Part shown: piece by piece, positions 1 to 8,256 of the stretch
Numbering within the stretch: position 1 is the stretch's first letter
How the letters are laid out: every line of letters begins with the position of its first letter
Assembly: GCA_020845515.1 (NCBI GenBank)
Contig: JADLFQ010000015.1
Span: 1 to 43,586 of the forward strand
Reading direction: 5' to 3'
Source: Anaerolineaceae bacterium
GTDB lineage: Bacteria; Chloroflexota; Anaerolineae; Anaerolineales; Anaerolineaceae
Length of the DNA stretch: 43,586 nt
Made by a program: the position numbers and the translations under genes
Notes under the pieces: model-generated
What the model saw: the letters and a program-made list of their open reading frames with translations, nothing else
The model's database searches: none
What the model was told of the DNA's origin: nothing

Positions 1-1233
1 ACCACCTTTTTAACCCCGCTTGCCTTGTTGGCCTCCTTCAACATCCAAGAAAGAATCAAACCCTATTATGCCCTTTTCCTGTTCCTGGAGACGGGCATGC
101 TGGGTGTATTCCTGTCGCTCGACCTGTTGCTTTTCTTTGTCTTTTGGGAAGTTGGTCTTGTGCCTATGTATTTTTTGATCAACCAATGGGGCAGTGCAAA
201 CCGGAATTATGCTTCCCTTAAATTTATCTTGTACACAATGGGTGGTTCGTTGGGATTGTTCCTGGCGATTCAAATGATGGGTGTGGTGACCGGCACTTTT
301 GACCTTACGGAGCTCATGCACATTTGGCCCCGCCTTTCCGAGACGGCATTGTTTGGCCTTCCGGTGCAAACAGTCAAGGTAATTTCCTTTTGGGCATTTG
401 TGATCGCCTTTGCGGTCAAGGTTCCAATCTGGCCCTTTCACACTTGGTTGCCCGATGCACATACCGAAGCACCGACGGCGGGTTCGATGCTGTTGGCGGG
501 CGTATTGCTCAAACTGGGAGCTTACGGTTTTCTGCGACTGGTCTTGCCGCTCTTCCCTGTTCAATCCCAGCAGTTCAGCGGTGCACTGGCTGCACTGGCT
601 GCGCTGGCCATTGTAATGGGCGCCTTGGGGGCATGGGGACAGAGCGACTTCAAGCGCCTGGTAGCTTATTCCTCCATTAATCACATGGGGTTTGTTATTT
701 TAGGGATTGCCGCTGCAGCCCGTGCAGCCGGGAGTGATCATGCCGTTATTGCCTCGAATGGGGCGGTTTTGCAAATGATAACGCATGGCCTTTCTTCAGC
801 AGGGATGTTTTTCCTTGTCGGAGTGATTTACGAACGAACACACACCCGAGACCTGAAGGATTACGGCGGGTTGTGGAGACCTTTGCCCGTGTACGGCAGC
901 ATTTTGCTGTTTATGGCAATGGCCTCGTTGGGCTTGCCAGGACTGGGTGGGTTTGTCTCCGAATTCTTGGTTGTCCGGGGCGCATGGCCGGTGTTAACGG
1001 TAGCGACGGCTGTGGGTGTAATGGGATTGTTTTTTACCGGGGCGTATATTTTGAAAGCGTTGCGGTTGGTGCTGCAGGGACCGCTGAACGAGAGATGGGC
1101 AGGCGGTCTTTCAGAGATCAATACACGCGAATTAATTGTGATCTCTCCGTTAATGTTAACCCTTCTGATCATCGGGGTTTGGCCGGCTTGGCTGTTGGAG
1201 GCCATTAACCAGGCTGTGAGCGCATGGTTCTAA
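1..1233 (+). CDS. nuoM: NADH-quinone oxidoreductase subunit M (5' partial)
   Basis: This is a proton-pumping antiporter-like subunit of respiratory complex I in the cytoplasmic membrane. The frame is open from base 1 and the first visible residues (TTFLTPLALLAS) are already inside the protein, so the start lies upstream of the window. The key ionisable residues are present. There is a Glu in FFVFWEVGLVPMYF (about residue 50 of the fragment), a TM7 Lys in FAVKVPIWPF (about 140), a TM8 Lys in LLKLGAYGF (about 171), and a Glu in GLGGFVSEF. The protein is strongly hydrophobic with many transmembrane segments. It ends 13 bases before a second nuoM and is part of one operon with it and nuoN. Confidence 0.95.
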   Translation, partial: TTFLTPLALLASFNIQERIKPYYALFLFLETGMLGVFLSLDLLLFFVFWEVGLVPMYFLINQWGSANRNYASLKFILYTMGGSLGLFLAIQMMGVVTGTFDLTELMHIWPRLSETALFGLPVQTVKVISFWAFVIAFAVKVPIWPFHTWLPDAHTEAPTAGSMLLAGVLLKLGAYGFLRLVLPLFPVQSQQFSGALAALAALAIVMGALGAWGQSDFKRLVAYSSINHMGFVILGIAAAARAAGSDHAVIASNGAVLQMITHGLSSAGMFFLVGVIYERTHTRDLKDYGGLWRPLPVYGSILLFMAMASLGLPGLGGFVSEFLVVRGAWPVLTVATAVGVMGLFFTGAYILKALRLVLQGPLNERWAGGLSEINTRELIVISPLMLTLLIIGVWPAWLLEAINQAVSAWF

Positions 1234-1246
1234 AAAGAGGTGGTGG

Positions 1247-2719
1247 ATGGGTTTTCCTGCCCTGAGTATCCTTATTTTTACTCCCGTAACTGCCGGGTTG
1301 TTGATCTTACTTCTTCCTGCCAGACGGCAAAACTTGATTCGGTGGAGCGCTCTGGCGGCTGCATCCATCCTGCTAATTCTATCCACTTTTTTGTATGCGA
1401 CCTATGATCGAACAGCGGCCGGTTACCAGTTCCTTGAAGAAGCTGCATGGGTACCGCTTTTAGGCGTCTCGTTTCATGTTGGTTTAGACGGAATGAGTCT
1501 GCCATTGGTTTTGCTGGCAGGGCTGGTGGTATTTTGCGGTGTTTTGGTTTCATGGAATGTTGATGACCGGCCTCGTGAATTTTTCTCTTTTCTGATGTTT
1601 CTGGCAGCCAGTGTGCTGGGAGTCTTTTGTTCTCTAGATCTATTTATGTTGTTTTTCTTTTTCGAGTTGGCAGTATTTCCCAAATACCTGATGATTGTTA
1701 TGTGGGGCTCCCAACGAACACGCGAATATGGCGGGATGAAGTTGACTTTGTATCTCTTCCTGGGTTCGGTGATTGCGCTTTTGGGGGTTCTGGCAATCTA
1801 TTTCGGATCGGGCTTGCAAACTTTTGACCTTCTTGCATTGGAAAATGCAGGATTTTCCTCCGCTTTTCAGCGGTTATGGTTTCCCTTTGTATTTTTCGGG
1901 TTTGCTGTGCTCGCCGGCATCTTTCCGTTTTACAGTTGGGCGCCGGATGGGCACGTGGCTGCCCCTACGGCTATTTCAATGCTGCTTGCCGGAGTTGAAA
2001 TGAAGGTGGGCGCTTTTGCCGCCCTGCGGGTGGGTATTATGCTCATGCCCGAAGGTGCACGCATGTGGGCGCCGGTTATCCTGGCTTTAGCGACGATCAA
2101 TGTGGTGTATGGGGCTTTTCTGGCGTTGAACCAGACAGATTTTAAATATGTGATCGGTTTTTCTTCCGTTTCTCACATGGGACTGGTTTTGATCGGATTT
2201 GCCACCCTGACCAGAGAGGGTTTATTGGGCGCCGGCATGCAAATGTTTTCGCATGGCATTATGACCGCATTGTTCTTTGCTGTTGTTGGGATGGTCTATG
2301 ACCGCACGCACACCCGGGAACTGGCTTACCTGGGAGGGATAGCCCGGAAATTGCCCCTGGCAGCGGCAGGTTTTATTATTGGCGGATTGGTATCAATGGG
2401 TATGCCGGGATTTTCCGGATTTGTGGCTGAATTTCCAATTTTCATGGGAGCATGGCGGGTTGCACCACTGGTGGCGATTATCTCCGTGTTGGGAATTCTC
2501 ATCACGGCAGGGTACATCTTTATTGTTGTCCGCCGGGTGTTCTTCGGAAACCTGCCGGTGGAAATGGCCGAATCGGTTTCCCCGTTAATTTTGCAAGATA
2601 AGATTGTGATCGTAATGCTTTCGATATTTATGATAGCACTGGGGTGGATCCCCTCTTTGATGACGACGACTATCCAGACGGGTGTCAATCGGATACTTAT
2701 CCTCCTGGGAGGCGGTTAA
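1247..2719 (+). CDS. nuoM: NADH-quinone oxidoreductase subunit M, second copy
   Basis: This 490-residue multi-pass membrane protein is a second NuoM-type subunit of complex I. The ATG follows a purine-rich stretch (agaggtggtgg). It keeps the TM5 Glu (E140, in FFFFELAVFPKY), the TM8 Lys (K253, in GVEMKVGAF) and the TM12 Glu (E395, in GFVAEF). However, the TM7 Lys found in the preceding copy and in E. coli NuoM (AVKxP) is Leu here (L222, in FAVLAGIFPF). The neighbouring PDxH and APTA landmarks still align, so this is a real substitution. Tandem nuoM genes are known in several phyla, including Chloroflexota. Whether this copy pumps protons normally is open. Only three bases separate it from nuoN. 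Confidence 0.93.
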   Translation: MGFPALSILIFTPVTAGLLILLLPARRQNLIRWSALAAASILLILSTFLYATYDRTAAGYQFLEEAAWVPLLGVSFHVGLDGMSLPLVLLAGLVVFCGVLVSWNVDDRPREFFSFLMFLAASVLGVFCSLDLFMLFFFFELAVFPKYLMIVMWGSQRTREYGGMKLTLYLFLGSVIALLGVLAIYFGSGLQTFDLLALENAGFSSAFQRLWFPFVFFGFAVLAGIFPFYSWAPDGHVAAPTAISMLLAGVEMKVGAFAALRVGIMLMPEGARMWAPVILALATINVVYGAFLALNQTDFKYVIGFSSVSHMGLVLIGFATLTREGLLGAGMQMFSHGIMTALFFAVVGMVYDRTHTRELAYLGGIARKLPLAAAGFIIGGLVSMGMPGFSGFVAEFPIFMGAWRVAPLVAIISVLGILITAGYIFIVVRRVFFGNLPVEMAESVSPLILQDKIVIVMLSIFMIALGWIPSLMTTTIQTGVNRILILLGGG

Positions 2720-2722
2720 ACC

Positions 2723-4183
2723 ATGACCGGGGAAATTGTAAAGATGTTCTTATTGATTTTGCCTGAAATTTTTCTGGTTGTGTTAGCGGCTATAAACTTG
2801 GGGTTGGACCTGGTATGGCGTGATGCGCGTTGCCGCAAATTAGGATGGTTGACTGCGGCGGGTCTGTTAATTGCCATTGTGTTAAGCCTTATTTTTACAT
2901 ATCCGGGAGAGGAAGCACAACTCATCTGGGGCGGCATGCTGCGGGTGGACTGGGTGTCTTTTGTTTTCCGTCTGGTCTTCCTGGCTGGCGCATTGGTTAC
3001 CGTCTTACAGGCGATGGAATCCCCGGCTTTATGCGACCGGGGAGAATTTTATACACTGTTACTGATCAGCACACTGGGAATGATCTTGATGGCGTCTTCA
3101 GCCGATCTTGTGATGTTGTATCTGGCGATTGAAACGACTGCCATCCCCCTTTACCTTATGGCGGGCTTTCGCATCAACGATCAGAAATCGGTGGAAGCAG
3201 GTATCAAATATTTCCTGTATGGAGCGATGACTTCTGCAGTGATGCTGTATGGGTTTAGCTTGTTGTTTGGGTTTACTGGCAGTACAGAGTTGTATACTAT
3301 TGCAGAAATTATTCGGGGGGGAGGGAACTCTCTGGCGTTGTTAATGCTGGCGTTATTAATGGTCCTGGTTGGTTTCGGTTTTAAAATTTCGATTGCCCCA
3401 TTCCACTTTTGGGCGCCGGACGTGTATGAGGGCGCCCCCACACCAGTGGCTGGTTTTCTCTCCACGGCGTCAAAGGCAGCGGGTTTTGTGGTGCTGATGC
3501 GCATACTGTTCACTGTGTTCTCAGATATTACACCAGTTTGGACTTTGCTGCTTACTGTGCTTTCGATTGCCAGTATGCTGGTTGGAAATTTGCTGGCGCT
3601 CGTACAGAAAAATATTAAACGATTGCTGGCTTATTCTTCCATTGCTCAGGCGGGATATATCTTAATTGGTGTAGCGGCCAATTCGGCTCCAGGCACGAGT
3701 GGAGCAACTTATTACCTTATTGCCTATCTGGCGACCAACCTGGCTGCTTTCGGGATTATCTCAATCATCAACCGCACAGTAGGGTCAGACGAATTGGCGC
3801 GCTATGCCGGACTCAGCCGGCGCTCTCCTGGACTTGCGCTTGGACTGCTGGCTGCGATGCTTTCGCTGGGGGGTATCCCACCTTTTGCCGGTTTTATTGC
3901 GAAGTTGTTAGTACTGGGAGCCGCGATACAGGCGAATTTATTGGTTCTGGCTGTTGCCGGTGTGTTGAATTCTGTTCTGGGCTTATATTACTATCTTATG
4001 GTTTTGAAAGTCGTCTATATGCATCGTTCCGAAGAAGAGGATAAACCACTGCCTGTACAATTCTCCAGAAAAATGGCGCTGGGGTTGTGCATTGCTGCCA
4101 TACTGGCAATGGGAGTTTTCTTCAACCCATTGCTGGGCTGGACCGCAAAAGCAGGCTCTGTTTTTGTTTTGCTTGGTTATTGA
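2723..4183 (+). CDS. nuoN: NADH-quinone oxidoreductase subunit N
   Basis: This 486-residue antiporter-like membrane subunit of complex I lies next to the quinone end of the membrane arm in known structures. The expected charged residues are all visible: Glu in YLAIETTAIPLY (E137), Lys in GFGFKISIAPFHFW (K221), Lys in STASKAAGF (K251) and a Lys in GGIPPFAGFIAKL. The PDVYEGAPTPV motif is typical of NuoN and separates it from NuoM and NuoL. The ATG lies three bases after the previous stop, with gggaggcgg as ribosome site. It is the last gene of the nuo block; its stop codon is embedded in the promoter for the ATP synthase genes. Confidence 0.95.
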   Translation: MTGEIVKMFLLILPEIFLVVLAAINLGLDLVWRDARCRKLGWLTAAGLLIAIVLSLIFTYPGEEAQLIWGGMLRVDWVSFVFRLVFLAGALVTVLQAMESPALCDRGEFYTLLLISTLGMILMASSADLVMLYLAIETTAIPLYLMAGFRINDQKSVEAGIKYFLYGAMTSAVMLYGFSLLFGFTGSTELYTIAEIIRGGGNSLALLMLALLMVLVGFGFKISIAPFHFWAPDVYEGAPTPVAGFLSTASKAAGFVVLMRILFTVFSDITPVWTLLLTVLSIASMLVGNLLALVQKNIKRLLAYSSIAQAGYILIGVAANSAPGTSGATYYLIAYLATNLAAFGIISIINRTVGSDELARYAGLSRRSPGLALGLLAAMLSLGGIPPFAGFIAKLLVLGAAIQANLLVLAVAGVLNSVLGLYYYLMVLKVVYMHRSEEEDKPLPVQFSRKMALGLCIAAILAMGVFFNPLLGWTAKAGSVFVLLGY

Positions 4184-4208
4184 CGGGCAATTTTGCTTCT
4201 GATATAAT
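4180..4208 (+). promoter_or_regulatory. Sigma-70-type promoter of the F0 ATP synthase block
   Basis: TTGACG at 4180-4185 and TATAAT at 4203-4208 are separated by 17 bases, a near-perfect housekeeping promoter. The -35 box overlaps the nuoN stop codon. Transcription would be expected to start at about 4214-4216, only two to four bases before the ATG at 4218, so the first gene would have an almost leaderless mRNA. Confidence 0.8.
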
Positions 4209-4217
4209 CGCGTCATC

Positions 4218-4538
4218 ATGATCCGAAAGGAACCCGGAAGACCTGACCGAAAGATTTTAAACACTAATTTAACAATTGCAATTCTCGTCGGTCAAGTGGG
4301 TTTCCTTACTTTGTTCATCGTGCTGGCAGCGGTTTTGGGCGGGCTGTGGTTGGATAATCGCTTTCAGACACGCCCAATCATCACAATTGTTTTGCTCGTT
4401 GTAAGTATTCCGATTTCAGTGACGGTAATGTTGGGGGTTGTGCGCAGCGCAGTTGCCCGTATCAAAGTTGAAGGTCGCAAGGGGAACCGGAACCAATCCG
4501 AGGAGGAGCCAGGTGTTGGAAGAAATCAAAACACGTAA
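4218..4538 (+). CDS. AtpI/AtpZ-like ATP synthase accessory membrane protein
   Basis: This 106-residue protein has two predicted membrane helices (about residues 21-43 and 52-77) and a basic C-terminal tail. It resembles the AtpZ/AtpI group encoded at the head of F-type ATP synthase operons. AtpI helps assemble the c-ring, and AtpZ has been linked to Mg2+ or Ca2+ transport. The assignment rests on size, the two-helix pattern, GGLWLDNRF after the first helix, and its place just before atpB. Its 3' end overlaps the start of atpB by 26 bases, suggesting translational coupling. No ribosome site lies before the ATG, consistent with the leaderless start implied by the promoter. Confidence 0.7.
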   Translation: MIRKEPGRPDRKILNTNLTIAILVGQVGFLTLFIVLAAVLGGLWLDNRFQTRPIITIVLLVVSIPISVTVMLGVVRSAVARIKVEGRKGNRNQSEEEPGVGRNQNT

Positions 4539-5490
4539 ATGGCGCTGGGGTGTAAATCGCTGGATTATCTTATTGTTTGTCATTTTGGGGGTTATTGGAG
4601 TTAATTACTACCCCCCTCTCCAACCTCATATTCAAGTTGCGGCAGAAAACCTCTCAGGGAAACCTCTTTTTAATGTGCCGATCCTCGGTGAGGTCTATCT
4701 GACCAATACCATGCTGGCCATGCTGGTAGTGGACGTTATTTTGATTTTAATTGTGCTGGCTGTGCAGGGCGCAATTCGAAGCGGAAGTCTGGTACCCAAA
4801 GGCATTACAAGCGCGCTTGAAGCGCTGTTTGAATCCCTGTATGGGATGACCGAGGGGGCGGCAGGGGCAAAATGGGGTAGGATAATTTTCCCTTACTTCG
4901 CAATTATTATGCTCTTTGTACTGGTAGCCAACCTTACCAAATTAATTCCAGGGTATGAGTCGATTGGTTTTCTGCATAGTTCCGACCACGGCTCCCCAAT
5001 TCAGCAGCTTGCACCGGGTGTCTATGCGTTGGTGAAGGGAGATTCGGCGCATACTGGAGGGTACAATTTGATCGGGTTTTTGAGAGGCTTGCCAACGGAT
5101 TTGAACTTTACAGTTGCATTGGCGATCTTTTCAGTTTTTATGACACAAGTGGTTGGGGTGCGGGCACATGGGTTGAAGTATTTTGTGCAGAAATTTTTCA
5201 ACGTTCTGAACATCTTTTCCAAACCAGGGTTTGGTGTGATTGATTTTGCAGTCAGCATATTGGAGTTGATTTCAGAATTTGCCAAAATCCTCTCGTTTTC
5301 TTTCCGGTTGTTTGGGAATATGTTTGCCGGACTTGTACTTCTGATCTTAATTGGAACGATGCTTCCGGTGTTTGCACAATCAGGAATATTATTATTTGAG
5401 TTCTTTATCGGGTTGATACAAGCATTTGTATTCGGCATTCTAACGATGGTATTTATGTCGCAGGCGGTTGCGAGTCACGGCGGAGACTGA
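4513..5490 (+). CDS. atpB: F0F1 ATP synthase subunit a
   Basis: This 325-residue membrane subunit forms the proton half-channels of F0. The essential arginine is in SFSFRLFGNMFAG (R265), with PYFAIIMLFVLVANLTKLIPG earlier at about residues 127-147. I placed the start at the GTG at 4513 (VLEEIKTRK), six bases after AGGAGG at 4501-4506. The TTG at 4516 is an equally possible start, and an upstream extension to 4438 would run deep into the previous gene without a ribosome site. About five to six hydrophobic segments are visible. atpE follows 61 bases downstream in the same direction. Confidence 0.93.
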   Translation: MLEEIKTRKWRWGVNRWIILLFVILGVIGVNYYPPLQPHIQVAAENLSGKPLFNVPILGEVYLTNTMLAMLVVDVILILIVLAVQGAIRSGSLVPKGITSALEALFESLYGMTEGAAGAKWGRIIFPYFAIIMLFVLVANLTKLIPGYESIGFLHSSDHGSPIQQLAPGVYALVKGDSAHTGGYNLIGFLRGLPTDLNFTVALAIFSVFMTQVVGVRAHGLKYFVQKFFNVLNIFSKPGFGVIDFAVSILELISEFAKILSFSFRLFGNMFAGLVLLILIGTMLPVFAQSGILLFEFFIGLIQAFVFGILTMVFMSQAVASHGGD

Positions 5491-5551
5491 GCATCTTTCT
5501 TGAATACTGCAATGCTATTTTGTTGAATAAGCGAGGAGGTACCACTTAACG

Positions 5552-5788
5552 ATGGAAGAAGCAATTGTTCAAGCTGCCAAATTTATAGGCGCCGGCCTTT
5601 CCATGATTGGCGCGTTGGGTGCAGGTATTGGGATTGGTTTGAGCGTTCAGGGTGCACTAAATGGAATGGCGCGCAATCCTGATACGTATGGCACCCTTTT
5701 GACTAACATGATCCTTGGGATCGCGTTCTCTGAGGCAATCGCAATTTATTGTCTTGTGATTGCGTTTTTGATGCTATTTGTTCTATAA
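5552..5788 (+). CDS. atpE: F0F1 ATP synthase subunit c
   Basis: This 78-residue two-helix proteolipid builds the rotating c-ring. Helix 1 carries the GAGIGIGL glycine pattern, the polar loop is ARNPDTYG (about residues 40-47), and the ion-carrying Glu is E61 in GIAFSEAIAIY. The Gln in helix 1 and the Ser-Thr after the Glu that mark Na+-binding c subunits are replaced by hydrophobic residues, so proton coupling is more likely. This is inferred from the motif. The ATG is preceded by gaggaggt at 5533-5540. The gene lies between atpB and the b-delta fusion. Confidence 0.95.
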   Translation: MEEAIVQAAKFIGAGLSMIGALGAGIGIGLSVQGALNGMARNPDTYGTLLTNMILGIAFSEAIAIYCLVIAFLMLFVL

Positions 5789-5813
5789 AATGTCTGAACA
5801 AAAGGAGTGAACC

Positions 5814-6551
5814 TTGGAAGGACTGGGAATTAGCCTGGGTTATTTGCTTGTTCAGTTATTTAATTTTGCGATCATGTTTGTTGTGATCAATGCTTGGGTG
5901 GTCAAGCCGATTATAAAAATGCTGGATAAGCGCCGTGAGACAATTGCGCAAGGACTTGAAGATGCGCGTGTAGCAGCTGAGGCGCGCGCCAATGCGGAGC
6001 GGGAAGCGGCAAAGATTGTCAATGAGGCTCAGCAAAACGCAGCCACGGTGATGCGCGAAGCTTCTGACCGCGCTGAAAAAGTGGAACTGGAAATCCGCAG
6101 TGAGGCGGAAGCCGAAGTAGTGAGGCAACGCCAGGCATCACTGGAGGAGATTGAACAAGAGCGGGATGTGATGCTGGCCAACTTGCGCAACCAAGTTGTT
6201 TCAATTTCAATGGCAGCCGCGCAGAAGTTAATCGGCGAATCCATGGATGAAAAACGCCAGCGTATCCTGTTGGAAGAGTTCTTCGCGGGCGTACAGAACG
6301 GGAAGTTGGTTGTCCTCAAGGATCAAGCCCTTTCCGGTGAAAGCGCTGAAGTCACCACAGCCTTACCGCTTTCTAAAGATGAGCAGAAAATGGTCGCCAG
6401 CAACCTTCAAGGGACGCTGCGAGACGGGGCAGAAGTGAAGTTTCGTGTTGATCCATCTATCCTGGGTGGATTGGTACTTCGGGTGGATGACCGGGTGGTG
6501 GATGGTTCTGTCGCCGGCAAGCTCCAGTCTTTGCGCCAAAGTTTATCTTAG
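5814..6551 (+). CDS. atpF: ATP synthase subunit b fused to delta C-terminal domain
   Basis: This 245-residue peripheral-stalk protein starts at a TTG seven bases after an aaaggag site; no ATG lies near. Residues 1-30 form one membrane helix (YLLVQLFNFAIMFVVINAWVV) and residues about 35-160 a long Ala/Glu/Arg-rich helix typical of subunit b. Residues about 177-245 match the C-terminal domain of subunit delta (VTTALPLSKDEQ, DPSILGGLVLRV, DGSVAGKLQSLRQSL). Only about 25 residues lie between, so the six-helix N-terminal delta domain that normally caps the alpha subunits is missing. The b-delta fusion of mycobacteria keeps that domain. No separate atpH and no F1 genes follow. Confidence 0.85.
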   Translation: MEGLGISLGYLLVQLFNFAIMFVVINAWVVKPIIKMLDKRRETIAQGLEDARVAAEARANAEREAAKIVNEAQQNAATVMREASDRAEKVELEIRSEAEAEVVRQRQASLEEIEQERDVMLANLRNQVVSISMAAAQKLIGESMDEKRQRILLEEFFAGVQNGKLVVLKDQALSGESAEVTTALPLSKDEQKMVASNLQGTLRDGAEVKFRVDPSILGGLVLRVDDRVVDGSVAGKLQSLRQSLS

Positions 6552-6582
6552 ATTTCTTCGTGGTCATAATAGAAGCTGGCTT

Positions 6583-6620
6583 TGGCAGATGTTTACACCA
6601 TCTGCCAGAGTTTTATTTTA
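6583..6620 (+). terminator. Intrinsic terminator after the F0 block
   Basis: A 9-bp perfect stem (TGGCAGATG at 6583-6591, CATCTGCCA at 6599-6607) with a 7-base loop is followed by gagttttatttta. It ends the F0 block just upstream of the MurE-like gene. Confidence 0.75.
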
Positions 6621-6632
6621 TAAAGAGAACGC

Positions 6633-8204
6633 ATGACCGGTCAGAACATACGATCTTTATCCGATCTCCTTGGGAACTTCCACTTTTTGAGTCCCTTGCC
6701 GGGCAGGCTTCCGGATGTGGATATAACCGGTATTGCATACGATTCGCGCCAGGTGCAGCCAGGCAATATTTTTGTTGCCATCAAAGGCGAGAGCTCCGAC
6801 GGCCATCAATATATTCAAAGTGCGGTCAGCTATGGCGCGGCGGCGATCATAGGTACCGAGGCTCCCCCGGCTGGTTTGGAGGCGCTTTATTTTCAAGTAG
6901 AGAACAGCCGCAAAGCGCTGGCAGAAATCTCGGCAGCCTTTTTTGATTTTCCTGCACGCCATCTTACAGTTATCGGCGTCACCGGTACCGATGGAAAAAC
7001 CACCACTGCCTCTCTGATCTACAGCATACTGCGGGCGGCAGACATACCGGCTGGGATGATTTCTACAGTGGGGGCCAAGATCGGCGAAGAGGAACTGGAT
7101 ACGGGCTTCCATGTAACCACACCGGAAGCGCCGGATGTGCAGCATTATCTTGCCCGAATGCGAGATGCTGGAGTAACGCATGTAGTTCTGGAATCAACGT
7201 CGCATGGCTTGGCGCAATACCGCGTATGGGCCTGTGAGTTTGATGTTGGAGTGGTCACAAATATCACCCATGAGCACCTGGATTACCATGGAAGTTATGC
7301 GGCTTATCGGGATGCAAAAGGGATGCTGTTTCGCTTGCTAGCTGATACCCGCCCGAAAGAAGGCGGAATCCCTCCCCTGGCAGTACTAAATAAGGACGAT
7401 GGGGCTTATGCCTATCTCCATGATATCTCCACGGTTCCTCAGACTACGTACAGCCTGGAAGCCGGAGCAGACCTGCGGGCGGAGCAGATTACCCAAACTG
7501 GAGGGGGTGTGAGCTTTATTGTGACGGGGAGCGGTTTCCGGCAGCGGGTGGAAAGTCGTTTAACCGGCATATTTAATGTCTCGAATTGCCTGGCTGCATT
7601 CTCTACGGCGGTTTATGGCTTGCAGATTGAACCTTCTATCGCTGCAAAAGGAATCTCGCTTCTCGACTTTGTGCCTGGAAGAATGGAGAGGGTGGAAATG
7701 GGGCAGGATTTTCTGTGTGTTGTGGATTTTGCCCATACTCCTAATGCATTGCAAGCAGCCTTACGGACTGCCCGTCAGATGACAGCAGGGCGGGTGATCA
7801 CTGTTTTTGGCTCGGCCGGGTTGAGAGACCGCGCCAAACGCAGGATGATGGCCGAGGTTGCGACTGAACTGGCGGATCTTACAATTTTGACTGCTGAAGA
7901 CCCGCGCAGCGAATCGCTTGAGGATATTCTGGCTGAAATGAGCGAAGCTGCGCGTTCCAAAGGAGGGGTGGAAGGTTGCACATATTGGCGTGTGCCAGAC
8001 CGCGGCGAAGCGATCCGCCTGGCGTTGTCCCTGGCACACAAGGGGGATATTGTGATAGCCTGCGGTAAAGGACATGAACAATCCATGTGTTTTGGTGTAA
8101 TCGAGTATCCGTGGGATGATCGTACAGCGATGCGGGCGGCGCTGGCGGAAAGTTTGCATGTGGAGGGCCCGCCAATGCCCTATCTGCCTACTCAAGAACC
8201 ATAA
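6633..8204 (+). CDS. MurE-like Mur ligase (UDP-MurNAc-tripeptide synthetase family)
   Basis: This 523-residue ATP-dependent amide ligase has the Mur domain order: an N-terminal UDP-substrate domain (about 25-105), a central ATPase with VTGTDGKTTT (117-125), and a C-terminal Rossmann domain. It resembles MurE, which adds the third amino acid to UDP-MurNAc-L-Ala-D-Glu. MurE-like marks are TTPEAPDVQ, ESTSHGLAQYR, NITHEHLDYHG, the candidate carbamylated Lys in AKGMLF and FVPGRMERV. It departs from typical MurE where CGGDRDxGKR should stand (FGSAGLRDRAKR), and where diaminopimelate enzymes have DNPR (EDPR, 422-425). The added amino acid is therefore uncertain, and it may be a MurE paralogue. The ATG at 6633 follows aaagaga. 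Confidence 0.75.
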   Translation: MTGQNIRSLSDLLGNFHFLSPLPGRLPDVDITGIAYDSRQVQPGNIFVAIKGESSDGHQYIQSAVSYGAAAIIGTEAPPAGLEALYFQVENSRKALAEISAAFFDFPARHLTVIGVTGTDGKTTTASLIYSILRAADIPAGMISTVGAKIGEEELDTGFHVTTPEAPDVQHYLARMRDAGVTHVVLESTSHGLAQYRVWACEFDVGVVTNITHEHLDYHGSYAAYRDAKGMLFRLLADTRPKEGGIPPLAVLNKDDGAYAYLHDISTVPQTTYSLEAGADLRAEQITQTGGGVSFIVTGSGFRQRVESRLTGIFNVSNCLAAFSTAVYGLQIEPSIAAKGISLLDFVPGRMERVEMGQDFLCVVDFAHTPNALQAALRTARQMTAGRVITVFGSAGLRDRAKRRMMAEVATELADLTILTAEDPRSESLEDILAEMSEAARSKGGVEGCTYWRVPDRGEAIRLALSLAHKGDIVIACGKGHEQSMCFGVIEYPWDDRTAMRAALAESLHVEGPPMPYLPTQEP

Positions 8205-8236
8205 AAAGCGGAGTTGCAATGTTGCAACTCCGCTTT
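8205..8236. terminator. Bidirectional intrinsic terminator
   Basis: A perfect 15-bp inverted repeat (AAAGCGGAGTTGCAA at 8205-8219, its complement at 8222-8236) lies between the convergent MurE-like gene and pnp. The A-run and T-run on its two sides serve termination in both directions. Confidence 0.9.
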
Positions 8237-8256
8237 GTTATCTTTTTCTAAGAGCG

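Noticed and set aside
7761..8219. Minus-strand frame of 152 codons opposite the MurE-like gene
   Set aside because: It lies antisense to a clearly conserved ligase domain, has no family resemblance and no ribosome site.
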